Shown piece by piece: positions 6,873 through 13,323 of a stretch of 43,522 nucleotides of DNA. Source of the stretch: a virus. Location: positions 1 through 43,522 of IMG/VR virus record IMGVR_UViG_3300006802_000176; one strand, written 5' to 3'. Numbering within the stretch: the stretch's first letter is position 1; every line of letters starts with the position of its first letter. Below the pieces are notes generated by a model. The model was not told the DNA's origin. It saw only the letters and a list, made by a program, of their open reading frames with translations, and did not search any database. The position numbers and the translations under genes were made by a program.

Positions 6873-7486
6873 GCCGCCTCCGCGATCTGCGGCAGACCGC
6901 GGGCGGCGCGGGAGCGGTTCCAGCGGGCGAGGTCCTTGTGACTGGTGATGACCACGCGCTCGCGGTTGGCGAGATCGATGATGTCGTCCCAGCGCATCCG
7001 CTTCACCTCGGGGTTCGGCGAGGGGGGCAATGACGTCGACAGGCTGAGCAGGGCCGCCTCGACCGTCGCGGTTGCCTTGGCGTGCGACTGCACCGACCGA
7101 CGCACAGCCGGCTCCGGCTGGAGGGCCGAGAAGTCCGGCATCGTGACGACGATCAGATCGCCATCGCGGGTGAACTCGACGGGCGTGGCCGGGATGCGAT
7201 CGCCGGTGAACTGGACCGGGGAGGCAAACGCGGCCATCCAGGCGCGGGCCTTGGGGCCTGACTGGCGGAACCTCACCCGCGTCCCCGGCCGGAACGCCAG
7301 CTTGCCGGCGTCATCACCTTCGCCGAGGCCGATGTCGATCCGTTCCGGGCGCCAATCTTCCAGGCGGCAGGTAAAGATCATGGTCGCACCGCCGCTGCTG
7401 TTGCGGGTCAGGGTGAGCGTGACCATCGGCTTCTGCGGCGGCGCGGCGCGCCTCATGTCCGGAACCGTCATCCACTGGAACGCCAT
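6869..7486 (-). CDS. Unknown phage protein, 205 aa
   Basis: Not recognised. The first ~120 residues look beta-rich (VTLTLTRNSSGGATMIF; TRVRFRQSGPKA; DGDLIVVTMPDF). The C-terminal ~60 residues are helical, with RWDDIIDLANRERVVITSHKDLARWNRSRAA resembling a small DNA- or protein-binding helical motif (quoted in pieces: RWDDIIDLANRE and SHKDLARWNRS). The start at 7486 gives the full open frame; MVTLTL at 7426 and MIFTC further in are alternatives. It is followed by two very short genes in the same operon. Confidence 0.55.
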   Translation of the reverse strand: MAFQWMTVPDMRRAAPPQKPMVTLTLTRNSSGGATMIFTCRLEDWRPERIDIGLGEGDDAGKLAFRPGTRVRFRQSGPKARAWMAAFASPVQFTGDRIPATPVEFTRDGDLIVVTMPDFSALQPEPAVRRSVQSHAKATATVEAALLSLSTSLPPSPNPEVKRMRWDDIIDLANRERVVITSHKDLARWNRSRAARGLPQIAEAA

Positions 7487-7489
7487 CGC

Positions 7490-7636
7490 CTACTCCTCCC
7501 GATCCACGATCGCCCGCCGTTCCATCCACCGCCGCACCGCAAACTGGCGGCGGGCCCACCAGTCATAGATGCCGAGCCCGACGCGACAGCCGAGGGAACA
7601 GACGCGATCCAGCGCGATCAGGAAGGCAGCGGTCAT
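7490..7636 (-). CDS. Very short unknown protein, 48 aa
   Basis: A 48-codon frame starting at the ATG at 7636, which overlaps the stop of the preceding gene (ATGA), and ending TAG at 7490, three bases before the next start. The peptide starts MTAAFLIALDRVCSLG and continues with an aromatic/arginine-rich helix (YDWWARRQF, RRWMERRA). It may be an amphipathic or membrane-associated peptide. The perfect fit between neighbours is the main evidence that it is real. Confidence 0.5.
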   Translation of the reverse strand: MTAAFLIALDRVCSLGCRVGLGIYDWWARRQFAVRRWMERRAIVDREE

Positions 7637-7944
7637 TGGCTCTCCAGTTCGCGTATCCGCGCCCGCGCTTCTGCGGCCCGGCGCTCCAGGTCGCGCGCTT
7701 CCTCGTCCAGGAAGCGGCGGTATTCGGCTTTGAGCTTCAGGTGTTCGGCTGGCTCGATCGTGTAAGCCTCGCCGTAGACCAGCGCCCGGATACGCCGCGC
7801 CGTGACCCCAAGGGCCGACGCGGCATAGTTCAAAGCTATCTGACGCGTGTGACCACGGTTGCGGATACGGCTGACCGTATCGTCCGCCATGCTTTCGGCC
7901 TCCCGAAGCACGGAATTTTCACTCCAAGGCATTGTGCCCACCAT
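7633..7944 (-). CDS. Helical DNA-binding-like protein, 103 aa
   Basis: 103 residues if translated from the ATG at 7944, which has GAAGGA about 9 bases upstream. A second good start is at 7890 (85 residues), with GGGAGG 8 bases before it, so two products are possible. A helix-turn-helix-like stretch (IALNYAASALGVTARRIRALVYG) is followed by a long charged helix (YRRFLDEEARDLERRAAEA) that ends RIRELESQ. Small phage proteins of this layout are often regulators, but no family is certain. It is the first gene after the structured non-coding region, so its expression probably depends on read-through of that region. Confidence 0.6.
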   Translation of the reverse strand: MVGTMPWSENSVLREAESMADDTVSRIRNRGHTRQIALNYAASALGVTARRIRALVYGEAYTIEPAEHLKLKAEYRRFLDEEARDLERRAAEARARIRELESQ

Positions 7945-8221
7945 CCTCTACAGTCCTTCGCAGAGGTTGGAGGCACACATGCAGGAGGTAGCCACACACG
8001 TAACGACGACCCGCCCGGCAAGGCGGAACGCCCGGTATATGGAAGCCACCCACGTCGGTGGCTTGCACATGGCGAGCGAAAATCCCCCCGGCCCGTATCC
8101 ATCTTGCATAAGGCGGGCCGGGGGTAGGTTGTGGAGGAGACGTCCAAGTCCGCGCGTATCACCCCCCGCGCGCAAGGGGGTCGCGCCGCCGGTCAGCAGC
8201 GACGCAATGAAGGAGGAGGCG
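7945..8221 (-). promoter_or_regulatory. Structured non-coding stretch, possible attenuator or regulatory RNA
   Basis: 277 bases without a convincing gene between the regulatory genes and the replication operon, both read leftward. It contains at least four strong hairpins: 8162-8180 (CCCCC/GGGGG), 8085-8124 (11-bp perfect stem, 18-base loop), 8043-8064 (8-bp perfect stem, AAGCCACC/GGTGGCTT, 6-base loop) and 7945-7966 (CCTCT/AGAGG, enclosing the ribosome site of the next gene). On the leftward transcript the 11-bp stem is followed by UUUU (8082-8079). Leader control by premature termination, as in P4 or P1-C4 immunity, is a hypothesis. Confidence 0.45.
8079..8124 (-). terminator. Possible intrinsic terminator/attenuator, leftward
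   Basis: On the minus strand CCCCCGGCCCG (from 8124) pairs over 11 perfect base pairs with CGGGCCGGGGG (ending at 8085) and is followed two bases later by TTTT (8082-8079). The 18-base loop is long and the T run short, so termination is probably partial. It lies after the zinc-finger HTH gene and before the replication genes. Confidence 0.45.
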
Positions 8222-8509
8222 CTACGCACTAGACGCCTCCGAATTGGTGATGGGAGCCCGCAGGCCGCCCGGCGGGTGGCGCTTCAACAGGCTATTCAGC
8301 GCGGTTCGGCTGATGCCCAGCCGTTCGGCGATAGCCCACCGATGCAATCCCTGGTCACGAAGGGCGATAGCCTCCCGCGCGTGCTGCTCGGCCGCCAGGG
8401 TGCGCGGCTTATCGGGGCCGCACTCGACGCAGTACTTCGGCTCGATAGTCGAGCGGTAGTACTGCACCGACCGCCGGCACAGGACGCAGGTCGTAGTCGC
8501 CCAAGCCAT
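8222..8509 (-). CDS. Zinc-ribbon plus helix-turn-helix regulator, 95 aa
   Basis: 95 residues. An N-terminal four-cysteine zinc site (CVLC near residue 8 and CVEC near 29) is joined to a C-terminal helix-turn-helix of the resolvase/sigma type (AIALRDQGLHRWAIAERLG, then ISRTALNSLLKRH). The pairing suggests a DNA-binding regulator. The ATG at 8509 overlaps the stop of the 24-residue membrane peptide by one base (TGATG). It is the third gene in a short chain of Cro-like protein, membrane peptide and this protein, so it probably belongs to early lysis/lysogeny control. The target site is unknown. Confidence 0.7.
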   Translation of the reverse strand: MAWATTTCVLCRRSVQYYRSTIEPKYCVECGPDKPRTLAAEQHAREAIALRDQGLHRWAIAERLGISRTALNSLLKRHPPGGLRAPITNSEASSA

Positions 8510-8583
8510 CACGGCGTTACCTGCAACGCTGCCGCGCTCCAGATCAGCACGGCCGCCAGGAATGCGAAGATGAAGCCGGCCAT
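8509..8583 (-). CDS. 24-residue membrane peptide
   Basis: A 24-codon frame, too short for usual gene calling. The peptide starts MAGFIFAFLAAVLIW and ends ALQVTP: one hydrophobic segment with no charged residue. The start overlaps the stop of the Cro-like gene by one base and its stop overlaps the zinc-finger HTH start by one base, the same TGATG junction as the real genes around it. Two exact junctions in series make a chance frame less likely. It may be a small membrane peptide or mainly a coupling leader. Confidence 0.5.
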   Translation of the reverse strand: MAGFIFAFLAAVLIWSAAALQVTP

Positions 8584-8795
8584 CAGGCGGCCCTCGGGGA
8601 TGTGTGCTGGTCAACAAAGTCGTCAGCCGTGACCTGGCCGTCGGTTGCCTCACGGATGCGCTTCAGGTTCTCGGCCGAGGGAAAACGCAACCCGTGACGA
8701 TACTTGTGCACGGTCTGCTTCGATCCGATCCCAGCTATCTGGGCGAACTGAGCAGAGGTAAGGCCGGCCTGCCGGAGATAAGCGTCGAGCTTCAT
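8583..8795 (-). CDS. Cro-like HTH regulator, 70 aa
   Basis: Small helix-turn-helix protein: MKLDAYLRQAGLTSAQFAQI, then GIGSKQTVHKYRHGLRFPS as turn and recognition helix, and a short acidic tail. It is divergent from the CI-type repressor and separated from it by the palindromic operator, exactly where Cro sits. I use the ATG at 8795; ATGs at 8804 and 8813 would add 3 or 6 residues but lie inside the operator. None has a clear ribosome site, so a leaderless or near-leaderless message is possible. Likely role: repressor of CI and early transcription during lytic growth. Confidence 0.75.
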   Translation of the reverse strand: MKLDAYLRQAGLTSAQFAQIAGIGSKQTVHKYRHGLRFPSAENLKRIREATDGQVTADDFVDQHTSPRAA

Positions 8796-8804
8796 GGGGA
8801 CCAT

Positions 8805-8834
8805 GGTAACCATAAAGGTTACCCGTGGTCAACA
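8805..8834 (-). promoter_or_regulatory. Immunity operator element, copy 1
   Basis: On the minus strand: TGTTGACC (8834-8827), 3 bases, GGTAACC, TTTAT, GGTTACC (to 8805). The last 19 bases are a perfect 7+5+7 palindrome. The same 30-bp arrangement, including the 3-base gap, recurs at 10604-10633. It lies between the divergent Cro-like and CI-like genes and covers the possible Cro start codons and the -35 area of the cI promoter. It is the likely binding site for CI and/or Cro. Confidence 0.75.
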
Positions 8835-8860
8835 TAATGGTCGCGGACGACGGTCCCCAA
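8831..8860 (-). promoter_or_regulatory. Possible leftward early promoter
   Basis: Minus-strand TTGGGG (8860-8855), 18 bases, TATGTT (8836-8831). Transcription would start near 8824, so the operator palindrome would cover the start site. An alternative -35 is TTGACC (8832-8827) with a poor -10 inside the operator. Either way the operator would block it. Confidence 0.35.
8833..8838 (+). promoter_or_regulatory. Possible -10 of the cI promoter
   Basis: CATAAT, one mismatch from TATAAT, about 40 bases before the chosen cI start. Its -35 region would fall inside the operator palindrome (8805-8823), where no good hexamer is seen, as is usual for a promoter that depends on or is controlled by repressor binding. 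Confidence 0.4.
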
Positions 8861-8878
8861 ACCGGATACGCTCTCCAG

Positions 8879-9583
8879 ATGGAGGAGAAGTCGAAATATC
8901 CAAACGGGCTTGGAGCGGCGATGGAGCGCGCGGGAATGACCGATCCCGATCTCGCGGCACGGGCCGGCACCACCAAGCAGCAGATTTTCAAATTGCGCCG
9001 GGGTGAGCGGAAACTGACCGTGGACTGGGCGCACCGTCTCGCGCCGCACCTTGGCGCCTCGCTCCCCGAGCTGCTCCTGGGCGTGGCTGGCGCGCAGGTC
9101 AAAATGGGCGAAGACGGCCTACGGCGCGGCCCTCGGCCGGAGCCAACGACCGTGCCCGTTGTCATCCCCGAATACGATGTGCGGGCAATGGGCGGGGCCG
9201 GGGCCGAGGACATGGCGCTCGACGGGAACGGCAATCATGTCGTCCTTGCGGAATGGACCGTCCCCGAAGACTACCTCCGCTCCTACACCCCGTCGCCGGC
9301 CGCGGTCCGCATCATCCGCATCGTTGGCGACAGCATGGAGCCGCATTATCCGGCCGGCGATCGCGTGCTGGTCGATACCTCGCACGTCATACCGTCGCCG
9401 CCAGGAGTCTACGTGGTCTGGGACGGCCTTGGCCTGGTGCTGAAGCACGTCGAGGTGCTGGCCGGACGGGTGCCGCTGACGGCCCGCCTGTCGTCCGACA
9501 ATCCCGCCTATGCGCCCTACGAAGTCCCCGTGGCGGACCTGCGGGTTCAGGGGCGCGTCATGGGGAAGTGGATCTGGAAATGA
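8879..9583 (+). CDS. cI: CI/LexA-type phage repressor with S24 peptidase domain
   Basis: 234 residues from the ATG at 8879. The N-terminal helix-turn-helix (residues ~20-45, LAARAGTTKQQIFKLRRGER) binds operator. After a linker with the typical VRAMGGAGAED sequence (~101-111), where Ala-Gly cleavage sites lie in this family, comes the S24/LexA domain: GDSMEPHYPAGD with Ser152, and GLVLKHVEVL with Lys189 as the catalytic dyad. Both residues are present, so SOS/RecA-triggered self-cleavage and prophage induction are expected. Earlier ATGs (8825, 8837) overlap the promoter/operator region and are less likely. It keeps the lysogenic state and heads a four-gene operon. Confidence 0.92.
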   Translation: MEEKSKYPNGLGAAMERAGMTDPDLAARAGTTKQQIFKLRRGERKLTVDWAHRLAPHLGASLPELLLGVAGAQVKMGEDGLRRGPRPEPTTVPVVIPEYDVRAMGGAGAEDMALDGNGNHVVLAEWTVPEDYLRSYTPSPAAVRIIRIVGDSMEPHYPAGDRVLVDTSHVIPSPPGVYVVWDGLGLVLKHVEVLAGRVPLTARLSSDNPAYAPYEVPVADLRVQGRVMGKWIWK

Positions 9584-9900
9584 GCGAAGACGCCGCGCTC
9601 CTCCGGGCCGAAATCATCCGCTTGCGCGAGGAACTTGAGGCGATGCGCACCACACTCTACCACGCGGTGATGGCGCATTACGACGTTCGGCGCGCTTTTC
9701 GGGAGATGACGGAAGTTGTCGAATTAGACAGCTATTTGATGTCGAAACTCCGGCCGGACTACCCGGCGGAACGCATGACCTGGCGCATTGAGGGCGCGCG
9801 AGAAGCCGTGGATTCGTTGGCCCAGCGCCTTCGACAGATGCGGGGGGATGGCCTTTCCCCTGATGGCCGGAATCCTCCTATGCCGGAGAGCGGAGCGTGA
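9580..9900 (+). CDS. Coiled-coil unknown protein, 106 aa
   Basis: Unknown. A long N-terminal amphipathic helix (LLRAEIIRLREELEAMRTTL) suggests a coiled coil; another helix follows (REAVDSLAQRLRQMR), and the tail is proline-rich. The ATG overlaps the repressor stop (ATGA), so it is co-translated with cI and presumably made in the lysogen. That timing suggests a role in prophage maintenance or superinfection control, but no family is recognised. Confidence 0.6.
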   Translation: MSEDAALLRAEIIRLREELEAMRTTLYHAVMAHYDVRRAFREMTEVVELDSYLMSKLRPDYPAERMTWRIEGAREAVDSLAQRLRQMRGDGLSPDGRNPPMPESGA

Positions 9901-10187
9901 GCGGGAAACTGTTCCAGTCATCGGACTACGTGGCCGAGGTTGTCCGCCGCGTCCGCGCCAAGATCGCGCATGAACAGTGCCCGATGTGCAACCACAAAAA
10001 CTGGTATCTTTTCAACGAGCCAGGGACGGAAACGACTGGATCGATAGTCGCGGCGAGCGGCGAAAAAATCAACGCCTACACCTTCTTGTGCGCCCATTGC
10101 GGGTTTGTCCGCCAGCATGTGGCTAGCATCGTCGACGGCGATGTGCCGCTGCCGGACGATTGGAAGGACGCACCCGATGCAAAATGA
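9897..10187 (+). CDS. Four-cysteine zinc-ribbon protein, 96 aa
   Basis: Starts with GTG at 9897 (GTGA overlap with the previous stop). Two CxxC pairs, CPMC near residue 28 and CAHC near residue 65, are placed as in a zinc ribbon, with a hydrophilic beta segment between them (NHKNWYLFNEP, EKINAYTFL). No other domain is visible. It belongs to the repressor operon and so is probably expressed in the lysogen. Function unknown. Confidence 0.65.
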   Translation: MSGKLFQSSDYVAEVVRRVRAKIAHEQCPMCNHKNWYLFNEPGTETTGSIVAASGEKINAYTFLCAHCGFVRQHVASIVDGDVPLPDDWKDAPDAK

Positions 10188-10494
10188 GGCGAGCGCATCG
10201 AACATTCGGCAGTTCCCGGCAAGTCCGCCGTCGAGATCGCGGTCCGGCGACGGCGGCGGGAAGCTGCCGCCCCTTGATGGCGACGGCGGCGGTCCCCATG
10301 ATCCTGGTATGGAAGCTCGCATCAAGCGCCTGGAAGACGACTTCAAGGAGGTCCGAGGCGATCTCAAGGCGATCCGAACGGACCTGTCGGAACTGAAGGG
10401 GCGCATATCTCAAATGCCCACCACGCTTCAGTTGGTCGGCTTCGTGTTTGCGGTCCTGGTCGCCGGCGGCGTTATGAAGCACTTTTTCGGATAG
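10177..10494 (+). CDS. Coiled-coil protein with C-terminal membrane anchor, 105 aa
   Basis: 105 residues: a disordered glycine/proline-rich N terminus (~1-45), an amphipathic coiled coil (RIKRLEDDFKEVRGDLKAIR, ~47-80) and one C-terminal membrane helix (LQLVGFVFAVLVAGGVMKHF). This layout resembles haemolysin-XhlA-like and other small prophage membrane proteins. As last gene of the repressor operon, expressed in the lysogen, a superinfection-exclusion or cell-envelope role is plausible but unproven. It overlaps the zinc-ribbon gene by 11 bases. The terminator at 10520 follows. Confidence 0.65.
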   Translation: MQNEASASNIRQFPASPPSRSRSGDGGGKLPPLDGDGGGPHDPGMEARIKRLEDDFKEVRGDLKAIRTDLSELKGRISQMPTTLQLVGFVFAVLVAGGVMKHFFG

Positions 10495-10519
10495 CCGCCC
10501 CACCGGCCGCGCCCTCCTG

Positions 10520-10543
10520 AACCCGCCATATGGCGGGTTTTTT
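10520..10543 (+). terminator. Rho-independent terminator of the repressor operon
   Basis: AACCCGCCA (10520-10528) and TGGCGGGTT (10531-10539) form a perfect hairpin, followed directly by a run of T up to 10543. It ends the cI operon and insulates it from the early-right promoter that starts about 60 bases later. Confidence 0.9.
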
Positions 10544-10603
10544 GTTGCCAGCGTGCCGGATCGCAAAGCAGCGCCGAAAAGTCCCCATTGTGGTGTCGAT
10601 AAC

Positions 10604-10633
10604 TGTTGACCGATGGTAACCGATATGGTTACC
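10604..10633 (+). promoter_or_regulatory. Immunity operator element, copy 2, early-right control
   Basis: TGTTGACC (10604-10611), 3 bases, GGTAACC (10615-10621), GATAT, GGTTACC (10627-10633). It matches copy 1 in all three blocks and in spacing. TTGACC is a good -35 hexamer, but the sequence 17 bases later (TTACCT) is a weak -10, so the exact start is unclear. It sits 27 bases before the first gene of the rightward early operon, so CI bound here should shut off recombination and integration genes. Confidence 0.75.
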
Positions 10634-10660
10634 TTCTCCCACCACCAAGGGAGACCCCCG

Positions 10661-10957
10661 ATGCCCGGTCACTACCTCGATACCGAGTTCCCGTCCCGCC
10701 TTAGCGGCTACGAGCGGCGCCAGATTGCCGACAAAGCGCAAGAGGACGCACAGGCGGCAGAGACCGCCCGCGCGGCCTGCGCCGAGGCATTGGCCAAGCT
10801 GCGCGGCCTGACCTTCCACGCGAACATCACGATCGCGCCCGGGCACGACCTGGAGGACATCATCGGGGCCTTGGAGGCGGGTGCGGCGATCGACCCGACC
10901 GAGGTGGCACGCGCCAGTGCCGACGAGCTGACGTGCGATGCGATGGAGGTCGCCTGA
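10661..10957 (+). CDS. Unknown early protein, 98 aa
   Basis: First gene of the rightward early operon, with an AGGGAGA ribosome site 6-12 bases before the ATG. It is helical and alanine-rich (SGYERRQIADKAQEDAQAAE), then has a short beta stretch (GLTFHANITIAPGHDLEDI) and an acidic C terminus. Not recognised. Being directly behind the operator it will be the first product made on induction, the place where phages often keep antiterminators or host-takeover proteins; nothing in the sequence proves either. Confidence 0.6.
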   Translation: MPGHYLDTEFPSRLSGYERRQIADKAQEDAQAAETARAACAEALAKLRGLTFHANITIAPGHDLEDIIGALEAGAAIDPTEVARASADELTCDAMEVA

Positions 10958-11157
10958 TGAACGCTATCAGCGATCCCCTGTCGAACATCACCCGCCGCGC
11001 CGAGACCGAGACGGCCTGCGCCAGCATTCGCGCAACCCGGTTCGTGTCCGGCTATGTCCGGCTGGTCGTCTGCCACGGCGCGTTTGACGCCAACTTGTGC
11101 CTGACGCTGGCCGAGGCGCGGGAACTGGCGACGATGTTGAAGGAAGTCGTGGCATGA
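10957..11157 (+). CDS. Unknown small protein, 66 aa
   Basis: Unknown. The predicted fold is mostly beta with one helix (CASIRATRFVSGYVRLVVCHG, then AREL and ATMLKEVVA at the end). The ATG overlaps the previous stop by one base (TGATG); the upstream reading to 10933 lies in the previous gene. No motif found. Confidence 0.55.
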   Translation: MNAISDPLSNITRRAETETACASIRATRFVSGYVRLVVCHGAFDANLCLTLAEARELATMLKEVVA

Positions 11158-11516
11158 CCCTGCACCTGACGCACATCGAACCCGCTGCCCCAGATCTGGG
11201 CATCCTCTGCGTGGCAAACGACATCGCGCAGCTCATCCACGGCCGTTCCGACATCCCCGCCGATGTCTCGCGCCACCTGGCCGACATCACACGCCGGCTG
11301 ATGGACCGGTCCGGCGAAGTCCGCGCCGTCATGCAGGCGTGCCCGGCTGCGAACCTGATCGAGATCGTGCGGGCGTGTGGCACGAAGGGCGATCTGCTGG
11401 CGGCGGTTGCGGACCACCGGACGGCGCTGCGGTGCCTGCCGACAGCCGCGGCCGTGCGGGTGCTGATTGAGGGCGCGATTGCGTATGCGCTGCGGTCGGT
11501 TGGGGGGCGGGGATGA
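11154..11516 (+). CDS. Unknown early protein, 120 aa
   Basis: Unknown helical protein, beginning MTLHLTHIEPAAPDLGIL and rich in short helices (DIAQLIHGRSDIPADVSRHL). The start at 11154 overlaps the previous stop (ATGA). It shows no membrane segment, metal site or clear DNA-binding motif. Position in the operon: just upstream of the coiled-coil/exonuclease recombination genes. Confidence 0.55.
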   Translation: MTLHLTHIEPAAPDLGILCVANDIAQLIHGRSDIPADVSRHLADITRRLMDRSGEVRAVMQACPAANLIEIVRACGTKGDLLAAVADHRTALRCLPTAAAVRVLIEGAIAYALRSVGGRG

Positions 11517-12634
11517 TGAACGACAAGGATCATGACATGAGCGAGACCATCGAACGGACCGCGCTGGCGGTTATCCCGGCATCGGCGCTGCCGACCATCT
11601 TGGCAGCCGACACTGACGACATCCTGGGCAAGCTGGCCGCGAAGGTGAAGGCGTTCCGGCCGGACGTGTCGACCGAGAAGGGCCGGGCCGAGATGCGGTC
11701 GCTGGCGGCCCAAATTTCAAAGGCCAAGGTGGCGCTCGACAACATCGGCAAGGACCTGAAGGAAGAGGCCAAGAGGGTCACGGACGCAATCGACGCGGAG
11801 CGGCGCGTGCTGCGGTCGCGGATGGAAGACCTGCACGAACAGGTCCGCGCACCGCTAACCGCCTACGAGAATGCCGAAAAGCAGCGGGTTGCCGACAACG
11901 AAGCCGCTCTGGCCGCGATGGTCGAAAGCCCGACCTACGGCACGACTGAGACGGCGGCCGAGATCGCGGCGCGCATCGAATGGCTGACCAACTATCCGCC
12001 GCGCGACTGGCGCGAGTTTACCGATCGTGCCGCCGTGACACTCAAAGTGGAAATCCAGCGCATGGAGCGGCTGCACGCCGCTGCCGTGAAGCGCGAGGAG
12101 GAAGCCGCGGAGTTGGCTCGCCTGCGTGAGGAGGCCGCCCAGCGCCAGCGAGAGGCCGAGGAGAAGGCGCGGCAGGAGCGCGAGGAGCGGATCGCTGCCG
12201 AAGCCGCCGATCGCGCCAGAAAGGCCGCCCAGGAAGAAGCCGAGCGCAAGGCCCAGGCCGAGCGGGACGCCGCCGCCCGTCGCGAGCGTGAGGCGCAGGA
12301 GGCCGCCGCCCGTGCGGTGCGGGAGAAAGAGGATGCCGAGCGCCGCGCCCAGCAGGCGGCCGAGAAAGCGGAGCGCGACCGGATCGCCGCCGCTGAGAAG
12401 GCGGAGCGTGACCGCCAGGCCGCAGTGGAGGCCGAGCGGCGCCGCGTTGCCCAGGAGGCCGAGCGCAAGGCCCAGGAGGAGGAGCGGCGGGCCGCCGACA
12501 AGGCGCACCGGTCGCGGATCAACAACGAGGCGCTGGCTGGGCTGATCGCGGCCGGGCTGTCGGAGGACCAGGGCAAGGCCGTGGTTGTCGCGATCGCCAA
12601 GCGCGCCGTGCCGCACGTCAGCATCAACTACTGA
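11513..12634 (+). CDS. Long alanine/glutamate-rich coiled-coil protein of the recombination module
   Basis: 373 residues. Residues ~1-185 form a helical N domain (ILGKLAAKVKAFRPDVST; NIGKDLKEEAKRVTDAID). Residues ~190-335 are one long, highly charged coiled coil rich in A, E, R and K. The last 40 residues are a small globular end (EALAGLIAAGLSEDQGKAVV). Proteins of this build are often encoded just before YqaJ/lambda-exonuclease genes in phages and are thought to belong to the recombination module, but no activity is established. The ATG pair at 11513/11516 overlaps the previous stop; MSETIERT at 11537 is another possible start. Confidence 0.7.
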   Translation: MMNDKDHDMSETIERTALAVIPASALPTILAADTDDILGKLAAKVKAFRPDVSTEKGRAEMRSLAAQISKAKVALDNIGKDLKEEAKRVTDAIDAERRVLRSRMEDLHEQVRAPLTAYENAEKQRVADNEAALAAMVESPTYGTTETAAEIAARIEWLTNYPPRDWREFTDRAAVTLKVEIQRMERLHAAAVKREEEAAELARLREEAAQRQREAEEKARQEREERIAAEAADRARKAAQEEAERKAQAERDAAARREREAQEAAARAVREKEDAERRAQQAAEKAERDRIAAAEKAERDRQAAVEAERRRVAQEAERKAQEEERRAADKAHRSRINNEALAGLIAAGLSEDQGKAVVVAIAKRAVPHVSINY

Positions 12635-12642
12635 GGGCGGAT

Positions 12643-13323
12643 ATGGGCATTTTCTACCACACCGGCCTGATCCAAGGCACCGACGAATGGCTGGCCGCCC
12701 GCTGCGGCCTGCTGACGGCCAGCGAAATGAAGAAGGTCCTGACGCCGACCCTAAAACTCGCCGACAACGCCGACTCGCGCGGGCACGTCTACGAACTGCT
12801 GGCCCAGCGTATCAGCCGGTTCGTGGAGCCGTCATTCATCAGCGACGACATGCTGCGCGGCCATGAAGACGAACTGATCGCGCGGTCCCTCTACAGCGAG
12901 CGATACGCGCCGGTTGAGGAGGTCGGCTTTGTCACGAACGACCGATGGGGCTTTACGCTTGGCTGTTCACCCGATGGCTTAGTCGGAACGGATGGCATGA
13001 TCGAATGCAAGTCCCGCCGCCAGAAGTATCAGGTGCAGACCATCATTGATGATGCGGTCCCGCCTGAGCATTGGATGCAGGTGCAGACCGCGCTTCTGGT
13101 GACCGAACGCGAATGGCTCGATTACGTCAGCTATTCCGGCGGTCTGCCGATGGTGACGATCAGGGTCTACCCGGACGCCAAGACGCAAGCCGCAATCGTT
13201 GCCGCGGCTGCGGCTTTTGAGGCGCGGATTGTGGGGCTGATGGAAGCCTATCAAGGCAACGTCGGTAGAAGTGGCCGCTACATCCCGACCGAACGCCGCG
13301 TCGAACAGGAGATGCACGTATGA
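12643..13323 (+). CDS. YqaJ/lambda-exonuclease family recombinase
   Basis: 226 residues, the usual length for the family. It digests one strand from double-stranded DNA ends, leaving 3' tails for annealing, and forms a toroidal trimer. Motifs are clear: QGTDEWLAARCGLLTASE near residues 11-28, GHEDE with Glu75, the catalytic SPDG with Asp111, and IECKS with Glu121 and Lys123. It starts 9 bases after the coiled-coil gene and overlaps the next by 4 bases. Together with its neighbours it forms a Red-like recombination module, which phages use for concatemer formation and repair. A Bet-type annealing protein is not recognisable nearby. Confidence 0.9.
   Translation: MGIFYHTGLIQGTDEWLAARCGLLTASEMKKVLTPTLKLADNADSRGHVYELLAQRISRFVEPSFISDDMLRGHEDELIARSLYSERYAPVEEVGFVTNDRWGFTLGCSPDGLVGTDGMIECKSRRQKYQVQTIIDDAVPPEHWMQVQTALLVTEREWLDYVSYSGGLPMVTIRVYPDAKTQAAIVAAAAAFEARIVGLMEAYQGNVGRSGRYIPTERRVEQEMHV

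Noticed and set aside
7948-8229. 93-codon frame on the minus strand and a longer frame on the plus strand (7859-8632) across the structured region
   Set aside because: Neither has good junctions with its neighbours, and the base pairing of the region explains its open frames; I treat it as RNA or regulatory DNA.
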